Of a DNA stretch of 64,000 bases, positions 24,643 through 33,128 are shown piece by piece (position 1 is the stretch's first letter; every line of letters starts with the position of its first letter). The stretch covers positions 50,054 to 114,053 of the forward strand of contig DGSN01000037.1 in assembly GCA_002393575.1 (NCBI GenBank). The letters run 5' to 3'. The translations under genes were made by a program, and so were the position numbers. Under the pieces are notes generated by a model. The model saw only the letters and a program-made list of their open reading frames with translations, made no database searches and was not told the DNA's origin. This DNA is from Prevotellaceae bacterium UBA4361. Its GTDB lineage: Bacteria; Bacteroidota; Bacteroidia; Bacteroidales; Bacteroidaceae.

Positions 24643-25382
24643 ATTTTCGGATATTTCTTGAACCACCCATCGAGTCGGAGTCGCATTACTCCGAAGAAGG
24701 CTTCGGAGAAGATGCTGCCGTTCATCTTCGACACACCTTCCACGCGGTTGACGAAGACAACGGGCACTTCTTTGATTTTGAACCCGCACTTGTAAGTGGT
24801 GTATTTCATTTCGATTTGGAAGGCATAGCCCTTGAAGCGGATTTTGTCGAGCTGGATGGTGCTGAGCACCCTGCGTTTGTAGCACTTGAATCCAGCCGTT
24901 GTGTCCTGAATCTTCAGACCCGTGATGAGGCGCACGTACATGGAGGCGAAGTAAGACATCAGCACCCTGCTCATAGGCCAGTTGATGACGTTCACTCCAC
25001 TGATGTAGCGAGAACCGATGGACAAGTCATAACCTTCATCGGCACAAGCCGAATAGAGACGGGGCAGGTCGTTAGGGTCGTGCGAGAAGTCGGCATCCAT
25101 CTCGAAGATGTAGTCGTACTTGTGTTCCAACGCCCATTTGAAACCGGCTATGTAAGCCGTTCCTAATCCCTGTTTTCCGCTACGTTCAATGAGGAAGAGT
25201 TCTCCAAGGAAATCCGTTTGCATGAGTCGTTTCACGATGTCAGCCGTTCCGTCGGGCGAACCATCGTCAATCACGAGAATATGGAAAGCCTTTTCGAGCG
25301 CGAACACAGCCCGAATGATTTTCTCGATGTTCTCCTTCTCGTTGTATGTGGGGATGATTACTATGCAATCACTTTGTTTCAT
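24630..25382 (-). CDS. Family 2 glycosyltransferase, polyprenyl-phosphate mannosyltransferase-like
   Basis: 250 residues from ATG 25382; a longer reading upstream has low-complexity, unlikely sequence. Motifs of the DPM1-type GT-A fold are IIPTYNEKENIEKII, LVIDDGSPDGTA, GKQGLGTAYIAGFKWAL, FEMDADFSHDP, SIGSRYISG and FKGYAFQIEMKY. It has no C-terminal membrane helices, as in the short DPM1-type enzymes. It probably moves a sugar from a nucleotide donor to a lipid phosphate at the inner face of the inner membrane. It is the first gene of the minus-strand run through pyrC. The final three codons lie in a family D repeat. Confidence 0.87.
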   Translation of the reverse strand: MKQSDCIVIIPTYNEKENIEKIIRAVFALEKAFHILVIDDGSPDGTADIVKRLMQTDFLGELFLIERSGKQGLGTAYIAGFKWALEHKYDYIFEMDADFSHDPNDLPRLYSACADEGYDLSIGSRYISGVNVINWPMSRVLMSYFASMYVRLITGLKIQDTTAGFKCYKRRVLSTIQLDKIRFKGYAFQIEMKYTTYKCGFKIKEVPVVFVNRVEGVSKMNGSIFSEAFFGVMRLRLDGWFKKYPKINEE

Positions 25383-25385
25383 GGA

Positions 25386-25893
25386 TAAGGGATGATTTCT
25401 GATTATTATGCGAAGATAGGGAAAATTTTTTGTTTCGATTTGGAAAAACTGAAAAAAATGTCCTCTTCCGTCTTTTTTCTCACTTTTCTTGAAGAAAAAA
25501 ACAATTGGAAGTTGAAAAAAAGCCACGTTGAAATTTTTTTTGATGCAAACATAATAAGTGAAAAGTTTTTCCGTTATTAATTTATCAGTCAGAATTTTAA
25601 CTCTTATCATTCCGTTGCCTATGACAGATTTTACTCCTAAAAAAAACATGAAGCTTCAAGCTAAAGAAACTGTAAAGAAAATGAATGAGAGCATGAAGGA
25701 ATCACTTCATGCCAGTTCGGACGCACTGTTCTTTGTTCGTCTGTTTGCGCGTGCTTGCAATCCCACACCCCAAGCAGCCATCTAATGTTTAATGTTTAGT
25801 GTTTAGAGTTTAGTGTTTGACGTGAAGAATATCCTCGTTAAACTTTAAGTTCTAAACACTAAACTTTTAGAAATTCCCAGTTTCAGAAATCAT
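25386..25893. other. Divergent intergenic region before mfd
   Basis: 508 bp. The first part is very A/T-rich, and a TATCTTCG on the minus strand (25418-25411) is a possible weak -7 for the GT2 gene. A small open frame lies at 25621-25785. The end (25790-25868) is an inverted low-complexity segment of GTTTAGTGTTTAGAGTTTAG and its complement. Confidence 0.55.
25621..25785 (+). CDS. Possible 54-residue small protein
   Basis: ATG 25621 opens 54 residues rich in lysine and methionine (MTDFTPKKNMKLQAKETVKK) that end in ALFFVRLFARACNPTPQAAI. The tail resembles, from memory only, the F-(I/V/L)-R-x-F-A-R ending seen in many short Bacteroidales proteins. No promoter is obvious, and residues 28-32 (SLHAS) read like the CTTCATGCC/CTTCACGC filler found elsewhere, so it could be a chance frame. 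Confidence 0.35.
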   Translation: MTDFTPKKNMKLQAKETVKKMNESMKESLHASSDALFFVRLFARACNPTPQAAI

Positions 25894-28800
25894 TTGGAAA
25901 CATCACAACTTTTACGTCTCTTGGCCCAGCACCCGCAGGTCAAGACACTGAGCGAGGCTATCAGAAAGCCTCGCCTTCGTTCTTTTCATGTCGGTGGGCT
26001 CCGCAGTTCATCAGCGGCTTTGGCATTTGCCGCCATTGCACAAAAGAAGGCAGCTCTGCCCACCATGCTTTTCGTCCTGGACGATGAGGACGAGGCAGGC
26101 TATTTCTACCACGACCTTGTGCAGATGTTGGGCGATGAGCGAGTGCTCTTCTTCCCGTCGTCCTATCGTCGTGCCATCAAGTACAACCAGAAAGATGCTG
26201 GCAACGAGATTCTGCGCACGGAAGTGCTGAGCAGGATGACCGCTGAGTCTGAACCGTCCTTGTTCATTGTCTCCTATCCTGAGGCAATGGCAGAGAAGGT
26301 GTTGTCGAAGAATGAACTCACCGACAGCACCATTATCATCCGTCAGGGAGAAGAACACGACTTCAAGCAGCTGGAGGACCAGCTCGAAACACTCGGTTTC
26401 CTGCGCGTGGATTATGTCTATGAGCCTGGGCAGTATGCAGTCCGAGGCAGCATTATCGATATCTATTCCTTCTCTTCCGAAGTGCCCTATCGTCTCGACT
26501 TCTTTGGCGACGAGGTGGATTCCATCCGCACCTTCGACGTGCAGACGCAGCTCTCGGATGGAACGGTGCCAGAGATGGTGGTCGTGCCCGAAATGACGAA
26601 AAGGGACGAGTCGGAATATATTCCCGTGATGGATTTTCTGCCCGATGACACGGTGCTGGTGACGAAAAACCTGACATTCGTGTGCGACAAGGTGGAAAAG
26701 ACCTACCGCGAGGGCTATGCCACTCAAGCCGTTCTTGAAGACAAGGCGATGAATATGCCTGAATATGAGCGCGAAGAATACGTGTCGAGCTTTGGCAAGA
26801 GTTTTCATCGGAAGGTGGTAGAGCCCGACGTGTTCCGTCGCGGCATTGCTGCCATGAAACGAATCGACTTGGGGAACGAGATGGCAAGTGAAAAAAGCCT
26901 CACTCCCAGCCCTTCTCCAAATGGCGAGGGGAGTAGAATGTGTGAAAAACCGATATTAAGTACAAAGTACAAAGAACAAAGTACAACGGACTCGCTTCAC
27001 GCTTCACAAGACTCTCTTCACGCTTCACGCTCCACGCTTCACGCTTCACTCTCCACACTTCACGCTTCACACTCAGAATCCTCAGTCGAGTTCGACATTA
27101 TGGCGCAACCGCTGTTCCACAAGAACTTCGATTTGCTGAAGCAGGAGTGCTATCGCTTCCTCGATGAAGGCTATCGCATTTTCATTCTGGCTGACAGTCC
27201 GAAGCAGATTGAGCGACTGAAGGAAATCTTTGGCAGTTTGGAGCGTCCCATTCCCTTCGAGCCTGTGCAGCGCACGATTCACGAAGGATTCGTGGACCAC
27301 ACCCTGGGCATCTGCCTCTTTACCGACCATCAGATTTTCGACCGTTTCCACAAATATAGCCTGAAGAGCGACAAAGCCCGAAAGGGAAAGGTGGCGCTCA
27401 CACTGAAGGAAATACAGCAGTTCGAGCTGGGCGACTACGTCGTCCACATCGACCACGGCATTGGCAAGTTCTGCGGACTGGTACGCGTGCCGAACGGCGA
27501 CACCTGGCAGGAAATGATTAAGATTACCTACCAGAACGAGGATGCCGTGTATGTGTCCATCCATGCCCTTCACAAGATTGCGAAATACAAGGGCAAGGAG
27601 GGTGAACCTCCACGCATCAGCCGTCTGGGTTCGGGTGCTTGGGAACGGATGAAGGAGCGCGTGAAGAACAAGGTGAAGGACATTGCCCGCGACCTCATCA
27701 AGCTCTATGCAGCCCGACTCAAAGAGAAGGGATTTGCCTATTCCAAGGACAGCTATTTGCAGCAAGAACTGGAGGCTTCTTTCCTCTACGAAGACACCCC
27801 CGACCAGCTCAAGGCAACGCAGGAGGTGAAGGCAGACATGGAACGGGAACAGCCGATGGACCGACTCGTGTGTGGCGACGTAGGCTTTGGCAAGACCGAA
27901 GTGGCTGTGCGTGCTGCATTCAAGGCGGCTGTCGATGGCAAGCAGACGGCAGTGCTCGTGCCAACCACCGTGCTGGCTTACCAGCATTACCAGACCTTCT
28001 CCAGTCGTTTGAAGAATCTGCCCGTCCGTGTCGATTACCTCAGTCGTGCCCGCACCACGAAGGAACAAACAGCCATCTTCAAGGACCTACAAGACGGAAA
28101 GATAGACATCATCATCGGTACGCACAAACTCGTTGGCAAGCAAGTGAAATTCAAGGACTTGGGTTTGCTGGTCATCGACGAGGAGCAGAAGTTTGGCGTG
28201 AGTGTGAAAGAGAAATTGCGTCAGATGAAAGTGAATGTCGATACGCTCACCATGACGGCAACGCCTATTCCGCGCACACTGCAATTCTCCTTGATGGGAG
28301 CCCGCGACCTGAGCGTCATTCAGACTCCACCACCAAACCGCTATCCCATCCAGACCGAAATCCACACATTTTCTGCAGAAGTGATTGCCGAAGCCATCAA
28401 TTTCGAAATGTCGCGCAACGGACAGGTGTTTTTTGTCAACAACAAAGTCAGCAACCTCACCGACCTGAAAGCGCTAATCAACCGCGTGGTGCCCGATGCG
28501 CGCGTGTGCATTGGGCATGGGCAGATGGACCCAAAGGAACTGGAGAAAATCGTGTTCGACTTTATGAACTACGACTACGACGTGCTGCTCTCCACGACCA
28601 TTGTGGAAAACGGCATCGACGTGCCAAATGCCAACACCATCATCATCAATTCGGCTCAGAACTATGGACTGTCCGACCTGCACCAGATGCGCGGGCGTGT
28701 GGGCAGAGGCAACAAGAAAGCCTTCTGCTATCTTCTGGCTCCACCGCTGTCAGCCTTGCCCGACGAGGCTCGCCGCCGACTGCAAGCCATCGAGAATTTT

Positions 28801-29547
28801 TCAGCCCTCGGTTCGGGACTCAACATTGCCATGCAGGACCTCGACATCCGCGGTGCGGGCAATATGCTCGGAGCAGAGCAAAGTGGATTCATTGCCGACC
28901 TGGGTTATGAAACCTACCAGAAGGTGCTTGGGCAGGCGATGAACGAACTCAAAACCACGGAATTTGCCGACCTTTGGAAAGACGACGAAGAAGAAGGCGC
29001 TGAGAATACGGCAAGAACGGCAACCGAGAACGATGCGGCAACAGCGGCGGAAAACAGAAAGAAGGTGGCGTACCACATCAACTTTGTGGAGGAAACCAAC
29101 GTGGAATCCGACATCCCTGCCTATTTCTCCGAACAGTTCGTGCCAAGCAGTGGTGAGCGCATGAGTCTCTATAAGGAATTGGATGGCTTGACCACGACCC
29201 AGCAAATAGACGACTACAAGAAGCGGCTCATCGACCGTTTCGGCAAGATTCCCCAGGAGGGCGAAGAACTCATCCGCATCGTGCCGCTGAAATGGACTGC
29301 CTGTGAGCTGGGCATTGAGCGACTGATGCTGAAGCAGAAACTGATGATTTGCCACCTCGTTTCCAACAACGACAGCCTCTACTACCAGAGCGAGGCATTC
29401 GGCAAGCTGATTCACTATGCCAGCTGGCATCCGCGCGATTGCCAACTGCGCGACGAGAAGCGACGTTCCTTGGTGATTCATCATGTGAAAACCATCGCCG
29501 ATGCTCTCCGCATCCTCACCGAAATAAAAGAAGGAGAATCGGTATAA
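25894..29547 (+). CDS. mfd: Transcription-repair coupling factor, with in-frame repeat insertion
   Basis: 1217 residues, about 90 longer than usual for Bacteroidales. The start is TTG 25894; no ATG or GTG exists between it and the upstream stop, and the product then begins in the expected place (LLAQHPQVKTLSEA). Domains: UvrB-like region (about 10-330), RNA polymerase-interaction domain (about 500-560), helicase with GDVGFGKTEVAVRAAFKAA (about 663), VIDEEQKFGV, TMTATPIPRTLQFSLMGARD and NGIDVPNANTIIIN, then the TRCF C-terminus. Residues about 330-396 (SLTPSPSPNGEGSR ... STLHASHSESS) are not Mfd-like and are encoded by repeat DNA. The enzyme removes stalled RNA polymerase and recruits UvrA. A perfect 38-bp palindrome follows the stop. 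Confidence 0.93.
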   Translation: METSQLLRLLAQHPQVKTLSEAIRKPRLRSFHVGGLRSSSAALAFAAIAQKKAALPTMLFVLDDEDEAGYFYHDLVQMLGDERVLFFPSSYRRAIKYNQKDAGNEILRTEVLSRMTAESEPSLFIVSYPEAMAEKVLSKNELTDSTIIIRQGEEHDFKQLEDQLETLGFLRVDYVYEPGQYAVRGSIIDIYSFSSEVPYRLDFFGDEVDSIRTFDVQTQLSDGTVPEMVVVPEMTKRDESEYIPVMDFLPDDTVLVTKNLTFVCDKVEKTYREGYATQAVLEDKAMNMPEYEREEYVSSFGKSFHRKVVEPDVFRRGIAAMKRIDLGNEMASEKSLTPSPSPNGEGSRMCEKPILSTKYKEQSTTDSLHASQDSLHASRSTLHASLSTLHASHSESSVEFDIMAQPLFHKNFDLLKQECYRFLDEGYRIFILADSPKQIERLKEIFGSLERPIPFEPVQRTIHEGFVDHTLGICLFTDHQIFDRFHKYSLKSDKARKGKVALTLKEIQQFELGDYVVHIDHGIGKFCGLVRVPNGDTWQEMIKITYQNEDAVYVSIHALHKIAKYKGKEGEPPRISRLGSGAWERMKERVKNKVKDIARDLIKLYAARLKEKGFAYSKDSYLQQELEASFLYEDTPDQLKATQEVKADMEREQPMDRLVCGDVGFGKTEVAVRAAFKAAVDGKQTAVLVPTTVLAYQHYQTFSSRLKNLPVRVDYLSRARTTKEQTAIFKDLQDGKIDIIIGTHKLVGKQVKFKDLGLLVIDEEQKFGVSVKEKLRQMKVNVDTLTMTATPIPRTLQFSLMGARDLSVIQTPPPNRYPIQTEIHTFSAEVIAEAINFEMSRNGQVFFVNNKVSNLTDLKALINRVVPDARVCIGHGQMDPKELEKIVFDFMNYDYDVLLSTTIVENGIDVPNANTIIINSAQNYGLSDLHQMRGRVGRGNKKAFCYLLAPPLSALPDEARRRLQAIENFSALGSGLNIAMQDLDIRGAGNMLGAEQSGFIADLGYETYQKVLGQAMNELKTTEFADLWKDDEEEGAENTARTATENDAATAAENRKKVAYHINFVEETNVESDIPAYFSEQFVPSSGERMSLYKELDGLTTTQQIDDYKKRLIDRFGKIPQEGEELIRIVPLKWTACELGIERLMLKQKLMICHLVSNNDSLYYQSEAFGKLIHYASWHPRDCQLRDEKRRSLVIHHVKTIADALRILTEIKEGESV
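26885..27085 (+). repeat. Intergenic-type repeat cassette inside mfd (family B plus filler)
   Basis: About 200 bp in frame. 26886-26935 is a reverse-oriented family B palindrome, about 85-90 percent identical to the reverse complement of 18390-18437. Next comes AAGTACAAAGTACAAAGAAC, as in 46185-46205, then CTTCACGCTTCAC repeats up to about 27080, as in 6386-6411. No stop codon is introduced, and typical Mfd sequence resumes at SVEFDIMAQPLFHKNFD. Confidence 0.85.
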
Positions 29548-29561
29548 AGGACTTAGAAATG

Positions 29562-29640
29562 CAGCGAGCGTTCGTCTGAATTCAGACGAACGCTCGCTGT
29601 GTCATCATCGAACGCTCGTCGATTCGCAATCGAACGCTCG
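29562..29640. repeat. Family C array 3, with a perfect 38-bp palindrome
   Basis: Cores CGAGCGTTCG (29565) and CGAACGCTCG (29587, 29609, 29631) lie exactly 22 bp apart. Bases 29562-29599 are a perfect palindrome (arm CAGCGAGCGTTCGTCTGAA). It lies 15 bp after the mfd stop and about 20 bp from the shortened HepT-like gene, and may act as a bidirectional terminator, though no T-run follows. Confidence 0.85.
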
Positions 29641-29659
29641 CTGACGTAGTGATGATGAA

Positions 29660-29905
29660 TCAGAGAATCAGTGGTTTCTCAAATGCAATCTGTCTCCAAG
29701 GGAGTTCGGTATGAGATTGTCGGAAATTCCTGGTCAGCATATTGGCTGCTTCGCCAATGATTTCTATGTTTTTGATGATGGCAAAATAGCGCATCGTATC
29801 GCTAACGAATTGCTCAAACTTCACGTTCTCTACATATTGGCGCACATAACCGATGCTTTTCAGTATGTCCTCCAATCGGCTTTTATCTCTGCTCCTCTCT
29901 CTCAT
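29660..29905 (-). pseudogene. Truncated HepT-like (DUF86) toxin gene
   Basis: 81 residues. The N-terminal two thirds match HepT-like proteins: RSRDKSRLEDILKSIGYVRQ, FAIIKNIEIIGEAANMLTR and ELPWRQI. The chain then ends with AFEKPLIL. Family members usually continue for about 30-35 residues holding the RxxxxH(xY) active site of the toxin; that part is missing. The start ATG 29905 overlaps the end of the nucleotidyltransferase gene, the normal MntA/HepT arrangement. Loss of the active site suggests an inactive toxin. The break is about 20 bp from family C array 3. Confidence 0.75.
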
Positions 29906-30188
29906 ATATCAGTTTTTTATCGCGGTTTACACTTTCTACTGCGTATGGTTTTAAAGTTCCTTCTTCAACCAAGTCCACCTTGTGGCCTATCAAGTCTTCA
30001 AGGTCACAAATGATTCCTGCGAATTTTAGTAATCCGATGGGCTTTTCTTTATCAAGCTCTACGAGAATGTCAACATCGCTCCACGGTTTCTGCTCGTTAC
30101 GTGAATAGGAACCGAAGAGCCATGCTTTCAAGACTGGCTGTGTCTTGAAATAGTCGGCTATGGCCTTGTTCATCGTCTGGGTGTTCAT
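29883..30188 (-). CDS. MntA-like nucleotidyltransferase (antitoxin type)
   Basis: 101 residues from ATG 30188 (ATG 30173 is a possible alternative). The minimal nucleotidyltransferase signature is clear: AWLFGSYSRNEQKPWSDVDI followed by LVEL, that is GSxS with the DxD pair. In type VII toxin-antitoxin systems such proteins modify the HepT toxin by transferring AMP to a tyrosine near its active site. Here the overlapping HepT gene is truncated, so the enzyme may have lost its target. The upstream 300 bp hold no clear promoter. Confidence 0.85.
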   Translation of the reverse strand: MNTQTMNKAIADYFKTQPVLKAWLFGSYSRNEQKPWSDVDILVELDKEKPIGLLKFAGIICDLEDLIGHKVDLVEEGTLKPYAVESVNRDKKLIYEREEQR

Positions 30189-30415
30189 AAGTGGGATGTG
30201 TTTGAATGATGTAGCAAAAACAATTAGGAATGAGAGCATGAGTTGCTTTTCACGCTTCTACGTGCAAAGTTAAATATTTCTTTGTGAAATCGTGTGTTTT
30301 TTTTAGAAAAATTCTTCTTGGTGATTGAGAGTGAATAGTGATAAGTATTGGGTGGAAGAATGGGAGGATATGAAGAAATGTGGGAAAATAGTAACGAAAA
30401 GTCAAAAAAAAACTA

Positions 30416-30423
30416 TAACTTTG
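30416..30423 (+). promoter_or_regulatory. -7 element before the DUF1599 gene
   Basis: TAACTTTG at 30416-30423, about 105 bp before ATG 30529; no TTG box at the expected distance. The leader contains a CTCCCCTGTGAGGAGATGGG palindrome related to family A. Confidence 0.45.
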
Positions 30424-30528
30424 CAGCGGCTTAATGCGCACGTGCGTGGAAAGTCCCTTCCAAGTCCTGCTCCGTCTCCCCTGTGAGGAGATGGGAAGAA
30501 AGCGGGTGAGGGTAATAAAGTATTGATA

Positions 30529-31089
30529 ATGAGCGAAAAACTTGAACACACCAATGAGCAGTTCCGAACGGCGATTGCCAAATGTCGTGACTTGTTTAGC
30601 AAGAAACTGCACGACTATGGGGCTGCGTGGCGCATCATGCGTCCATCGTCGGTGACGGACCAGATATTCATCAAGGCAAATCGTATTCGCAGTTTGGAAA
30701 TCAAGGGCGAAGCTTTGGTTGACGAAGGCATATACCCTGAGTTCCAGGGCATTGTGAACTATGGCATCGTGGCTCTGATTCAGTTGGAGTTGGGTTTTGC
30801 TGACAAGGAGGACCTTACGCCTGAGCAGGCTATGACGTATTACGACAAGTATGCGCAGGTGGCTCTCGACTTGATGATTCGGAAGAACCACGACTACGAT
30901 GAGGCATGGCGCTCGATGCGTATCAGTAGCTACACCGACCTCATTCTCATGAAGCTGTACCGCACGAAGGAGATTGAGTCGAACGATGGCAGGACTATTG
31001 TGTCGGAAGGTGTGGATGCCAATTATCTCGACATGATTAACTATTCGGTGTTCGGACTCATCAAGCTGGACGAAGGTTGTGACAAATAA
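30529..31089 (+). CDS. DUF1599 tandem-domain protein
   Basis: 186 residues from ATG 30529. The chain has two copies of one motif set: KKLHDYGAAWRIMRPSSVTD with RSLEIKG (about 25-60), and RKNHDYDEAWRSMRISSYTD with RTKEIES (about 115-150). This matches the DUF1599 family, predicted to belong to nucleotide-modification-associated, all-alpha NTP-pyrophosphohydrolase-like proteins; the activity is untested. It overlaps or closely precedes the DoxX-like gene and opens the housekeeping run. Confidence 0.85.
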   Translation: MSEKLEHTNEQFRTAIAKCRDLFSKKLHDYGAAWRIMRPSSVTDQIFIKANRIRSLEIKGEALVDEGIYPEFQGIVNYGIVALIQLELGFADKEDLTPEQAMTYYDKYAQVALDLMIRKNHDYDEAWRSMRISSYTDLILMKLYRTKEIESNDGRTIVSEGVDANYLDMINYSVFGLIKLDEGCDK

Positions 31090-32194
31090 TATCGACAACG
31101 CAAATGCTAATGCCGACGGCAACGAGAGCAAGAAGGCGGGAAGCAGCAGGAGAGCGGCGATGAAGAAAGCACTGCCGTGGGTGGTGAATATTTGCCGACT
31201 GCTGTTGGCTGCGACGTTCATGTTCTCGGGATTCGTGAAGGCGAACGACCCGTTGGGCACCAGTTTCAAGCTGCAAGACTATTGTGCTGCTGTGGGGCTG
31301 GAGTATGTCAACGAATGGGTGACATTGGTGGGTTCGGCGGCTCTTTCGTTCGTGGAGTTCTCATTGGGCGTATGCTTGCTCATGGGATTGAATCGACGAT
31401 TTGTTGCCACTTGCACGACGGTGTTCATGGCTGTGATGACGATGGTGACGCTGTGGCTGGCGGTGACTGATGCTGTGACTGACTGCGGATGCTTTGGCGA
31501 TGCGCTGATTCTCACCAACCAGCAGACTTTCGTGAAGAACCTCGTCCTCTTGGCGGCATCGCTGATAGTGTTGCGGTGGAACCGATTACAGAAGCGTTTC
31601 ATCACGGAGAACAGTGCATGGCTTGTTTCCACTCCTGCCATGGTGGGCATTTTGCTTTATGCTTTCTATTGCATCTACCATTTGCCTGTCATCGACTTCC
31701 GCCCTTACCATGTGGGTGCCGACTTGGTGAAATTGAGGGAAGAGCCTGCTCTTGGTTCGAAAATGACTTACAAGTTGCATGAGCTTGACGTGATGGACCT
31801 CTACATCGTGGATGCGGAAACGGAGGAAGATGTGACCGACTCGATTATTTATCGCGAGGGCTATTCTTTCCTGCTCGTGGCTCCCAACTTGATGACGGCG
31901 GATGAGGGCTGTGCTGGAAGCATTAACGTGATTTACGACTATGCCGTTCAGCACAAGATGGGTTTCTTCTGTCTCACGGCATCGGATGCTGAGGCGCAAA
32001 ACCATTGGACTGATTATACGGGTGCTGAGTATCGCTTCTTCATGGCTGATGACCGCACGTTGAAAACGATGGTACGTGCCAATCCTGGGCTGATTCTGCT
32101 GAAAGACGGCAAGGTGGTGGAAAAGTGGAGCAACTGGAATTTGCCAGAGGAAGGCGAGGGTGAAGAGTTGGTTTTGCAAAACCAAAGCTTATGA
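31079..32194 (+). CDS. DoxX/MauE-like membrane protein (BT_3928 family)
   Basis: 371 residues from GTG 31079, which overlaps the DUF1599 stop by 11 bases; ATG 31160 (344 residues) is an equally reasonable start, because the extra 27 residues are a polar, asparagine-rich tail. Membrane segments lie in the first half (WVVNICRLLLAATFMFSGFV, EFSLGVCLLMGL, FVKNLVLLAASLIVL), with a TDCGCFGDALILTN motif that is typical of the MauE/DoxX quinol-linked family. The C-terminal third is thioredoxin-fold-like and soluble (YDYAVQHKMGFFCLTASD, GLILLKDGKVVEKW). The order with tpiA, SPOR and folE downstream is conserved in Bacteroidales. Confidence 0.82.
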   Translation: MTNNIDNANANADGNESKKAGSSRRAAMKKALPWVVNICRLLLAATFMFSGFVKANDPLGTSFKLQDYCAAVGLEYVNEWVTLVGSAALSFVEFSLGVCLLMGLNRRFVATCTTVFMAVMTMVTLWLAVTDAVTDCGCFGDALILTNQQTFVKNLVLLAASLIVLRWNRLQKRFITENSAWLVSTPAMVGILLYAFYCIYHLPVIDFRPYHVGADLVKLREEPALGSKMTYKLHELDVMDLYIVDAETEEDVTDSIIYREGYSFLLVAPNLMTADEGCAGSINVIYDYAVQHKMGFFCLTASDAEAQNHWTDYTGAEYRFFMADDRTLKTMVRANPGLILLKDGKVVEKWSNWNLPEEGEGEELVLQNQSL

Positions 32195-32255
32195 AACTAA
32201 AGAATTAGGAATTATCATTATAATTTTGTTTTAATCAAAAAAACTGTTTAAAGAC

Positions 32256-33014
32256 ATGAGAAAGAAAATTGTTGCAGGAAACTGGAAGATGAACAAGAAT
32301 CTTCAGGAAGGTATTGCACTTGCTACAGAGCTGAACGAGGCTCTTGCTGCTGACAAGCCAAATTGTGATGTTGTGATTTGCACTCCATTCATCCACTTGG
32401 CAAAAGTTTCTGAAGTGATTGACCACAGCGTGATTGGTCTGGGTGCAGAGAATTGCGCTGACAAGGAGAAGGGTGCTTACACCGGCGAGGTGAGCGCTGA
32501 GATGGTGAAATCGACAGGTGCTGAGTATGTGATTCTTGGTCACTCGGAGCGTCGTGAATACTACAAGGAAACTCCTGAAATCCTGAAGGAGAAGGTGCTT
32601 CTGGCTCTTGCTAACGGTTTGAAGGTGATTTTCTGCATTGGTGAAAGCTTGGCAGAGCGCGAGGCAAACAAGCAGAACGAAGTGGTGAAGGCAGAACTCG
32701 AAGGTAGCGTGTTCAATCTCTCTGCTGAGGACTTCGGCAAGATTGTCATCGCATACGAACCAATCTGGGCTATCGGTACGGGTAAGACTGCTACGAGCGA
32801 GCAGGCAGAGGAAATCCATTCATACATCCGTTCGGTGATTGCTGACAAGTATGGCAAGGAAGTGGCTGAGAACACCAGCATCCTCTATGGTGGTTCTTGC
32901 AAGGCATCTAATGCTCCTGAACTCTTCGCAAAGCCTGACATCGACGGCGGTCTGATTGGTGGTGCTTCTCTGAAATGTGCAGATTTCAAGGGAATCATTG
33001 ACGCTTGGAAATAA
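32256..33014 (+). CDS. tpiA: Triosephosphate isomerase
   Basis: 252 residues, normal length. Key motifs: VAGNWKMNKN (lysine at residue 12), LGHSERRE (catalytic histidine), AYEPIWAIGTGKTAT (catalytic glutamate and flexible loop 6) and ILYGGSCKASNAPEL. It interconverts glyceraldehyde 3-phosphate and dihydroxyacetone phosphate in glycolysis. Codon use leans to GCT and GGT, as in strongly expressed genes. It sits between the DoxX-like and SPOR genes. Confidence 0.97.
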   Translation: MRKKIVAGNWKMNKNLQEGIALATELNEALAADKPNCDVVICTPFIHLAKVSEVIDHSVIGLGAENCADKEKGAYTGEVSAEMVKSTGAEYVILGHSERREYYKETPEILKEKVLLALANGLKVIFCIGESLAEREANKQNEVVKAELEGSVFNLSAEDFGKIVIAYEPIWAIGTGKTATSEQAEEIHSYIRSVIADKYGKEVAENTSILYGGSCKASNAPELFAKPDIDGGLIGGASLKCADFKGIIDAWK

Positions 33015-33128
33015 TAAATGATGAGAATAGGATAAGTTAAAAGTTAATAGTTAAAAGTTAGAAAGCCACAGAATCGCACTCTTTTAATTTTTAACTTTTA
33101 ACTTTTAACTTTGAAATAATTGTTTAGC

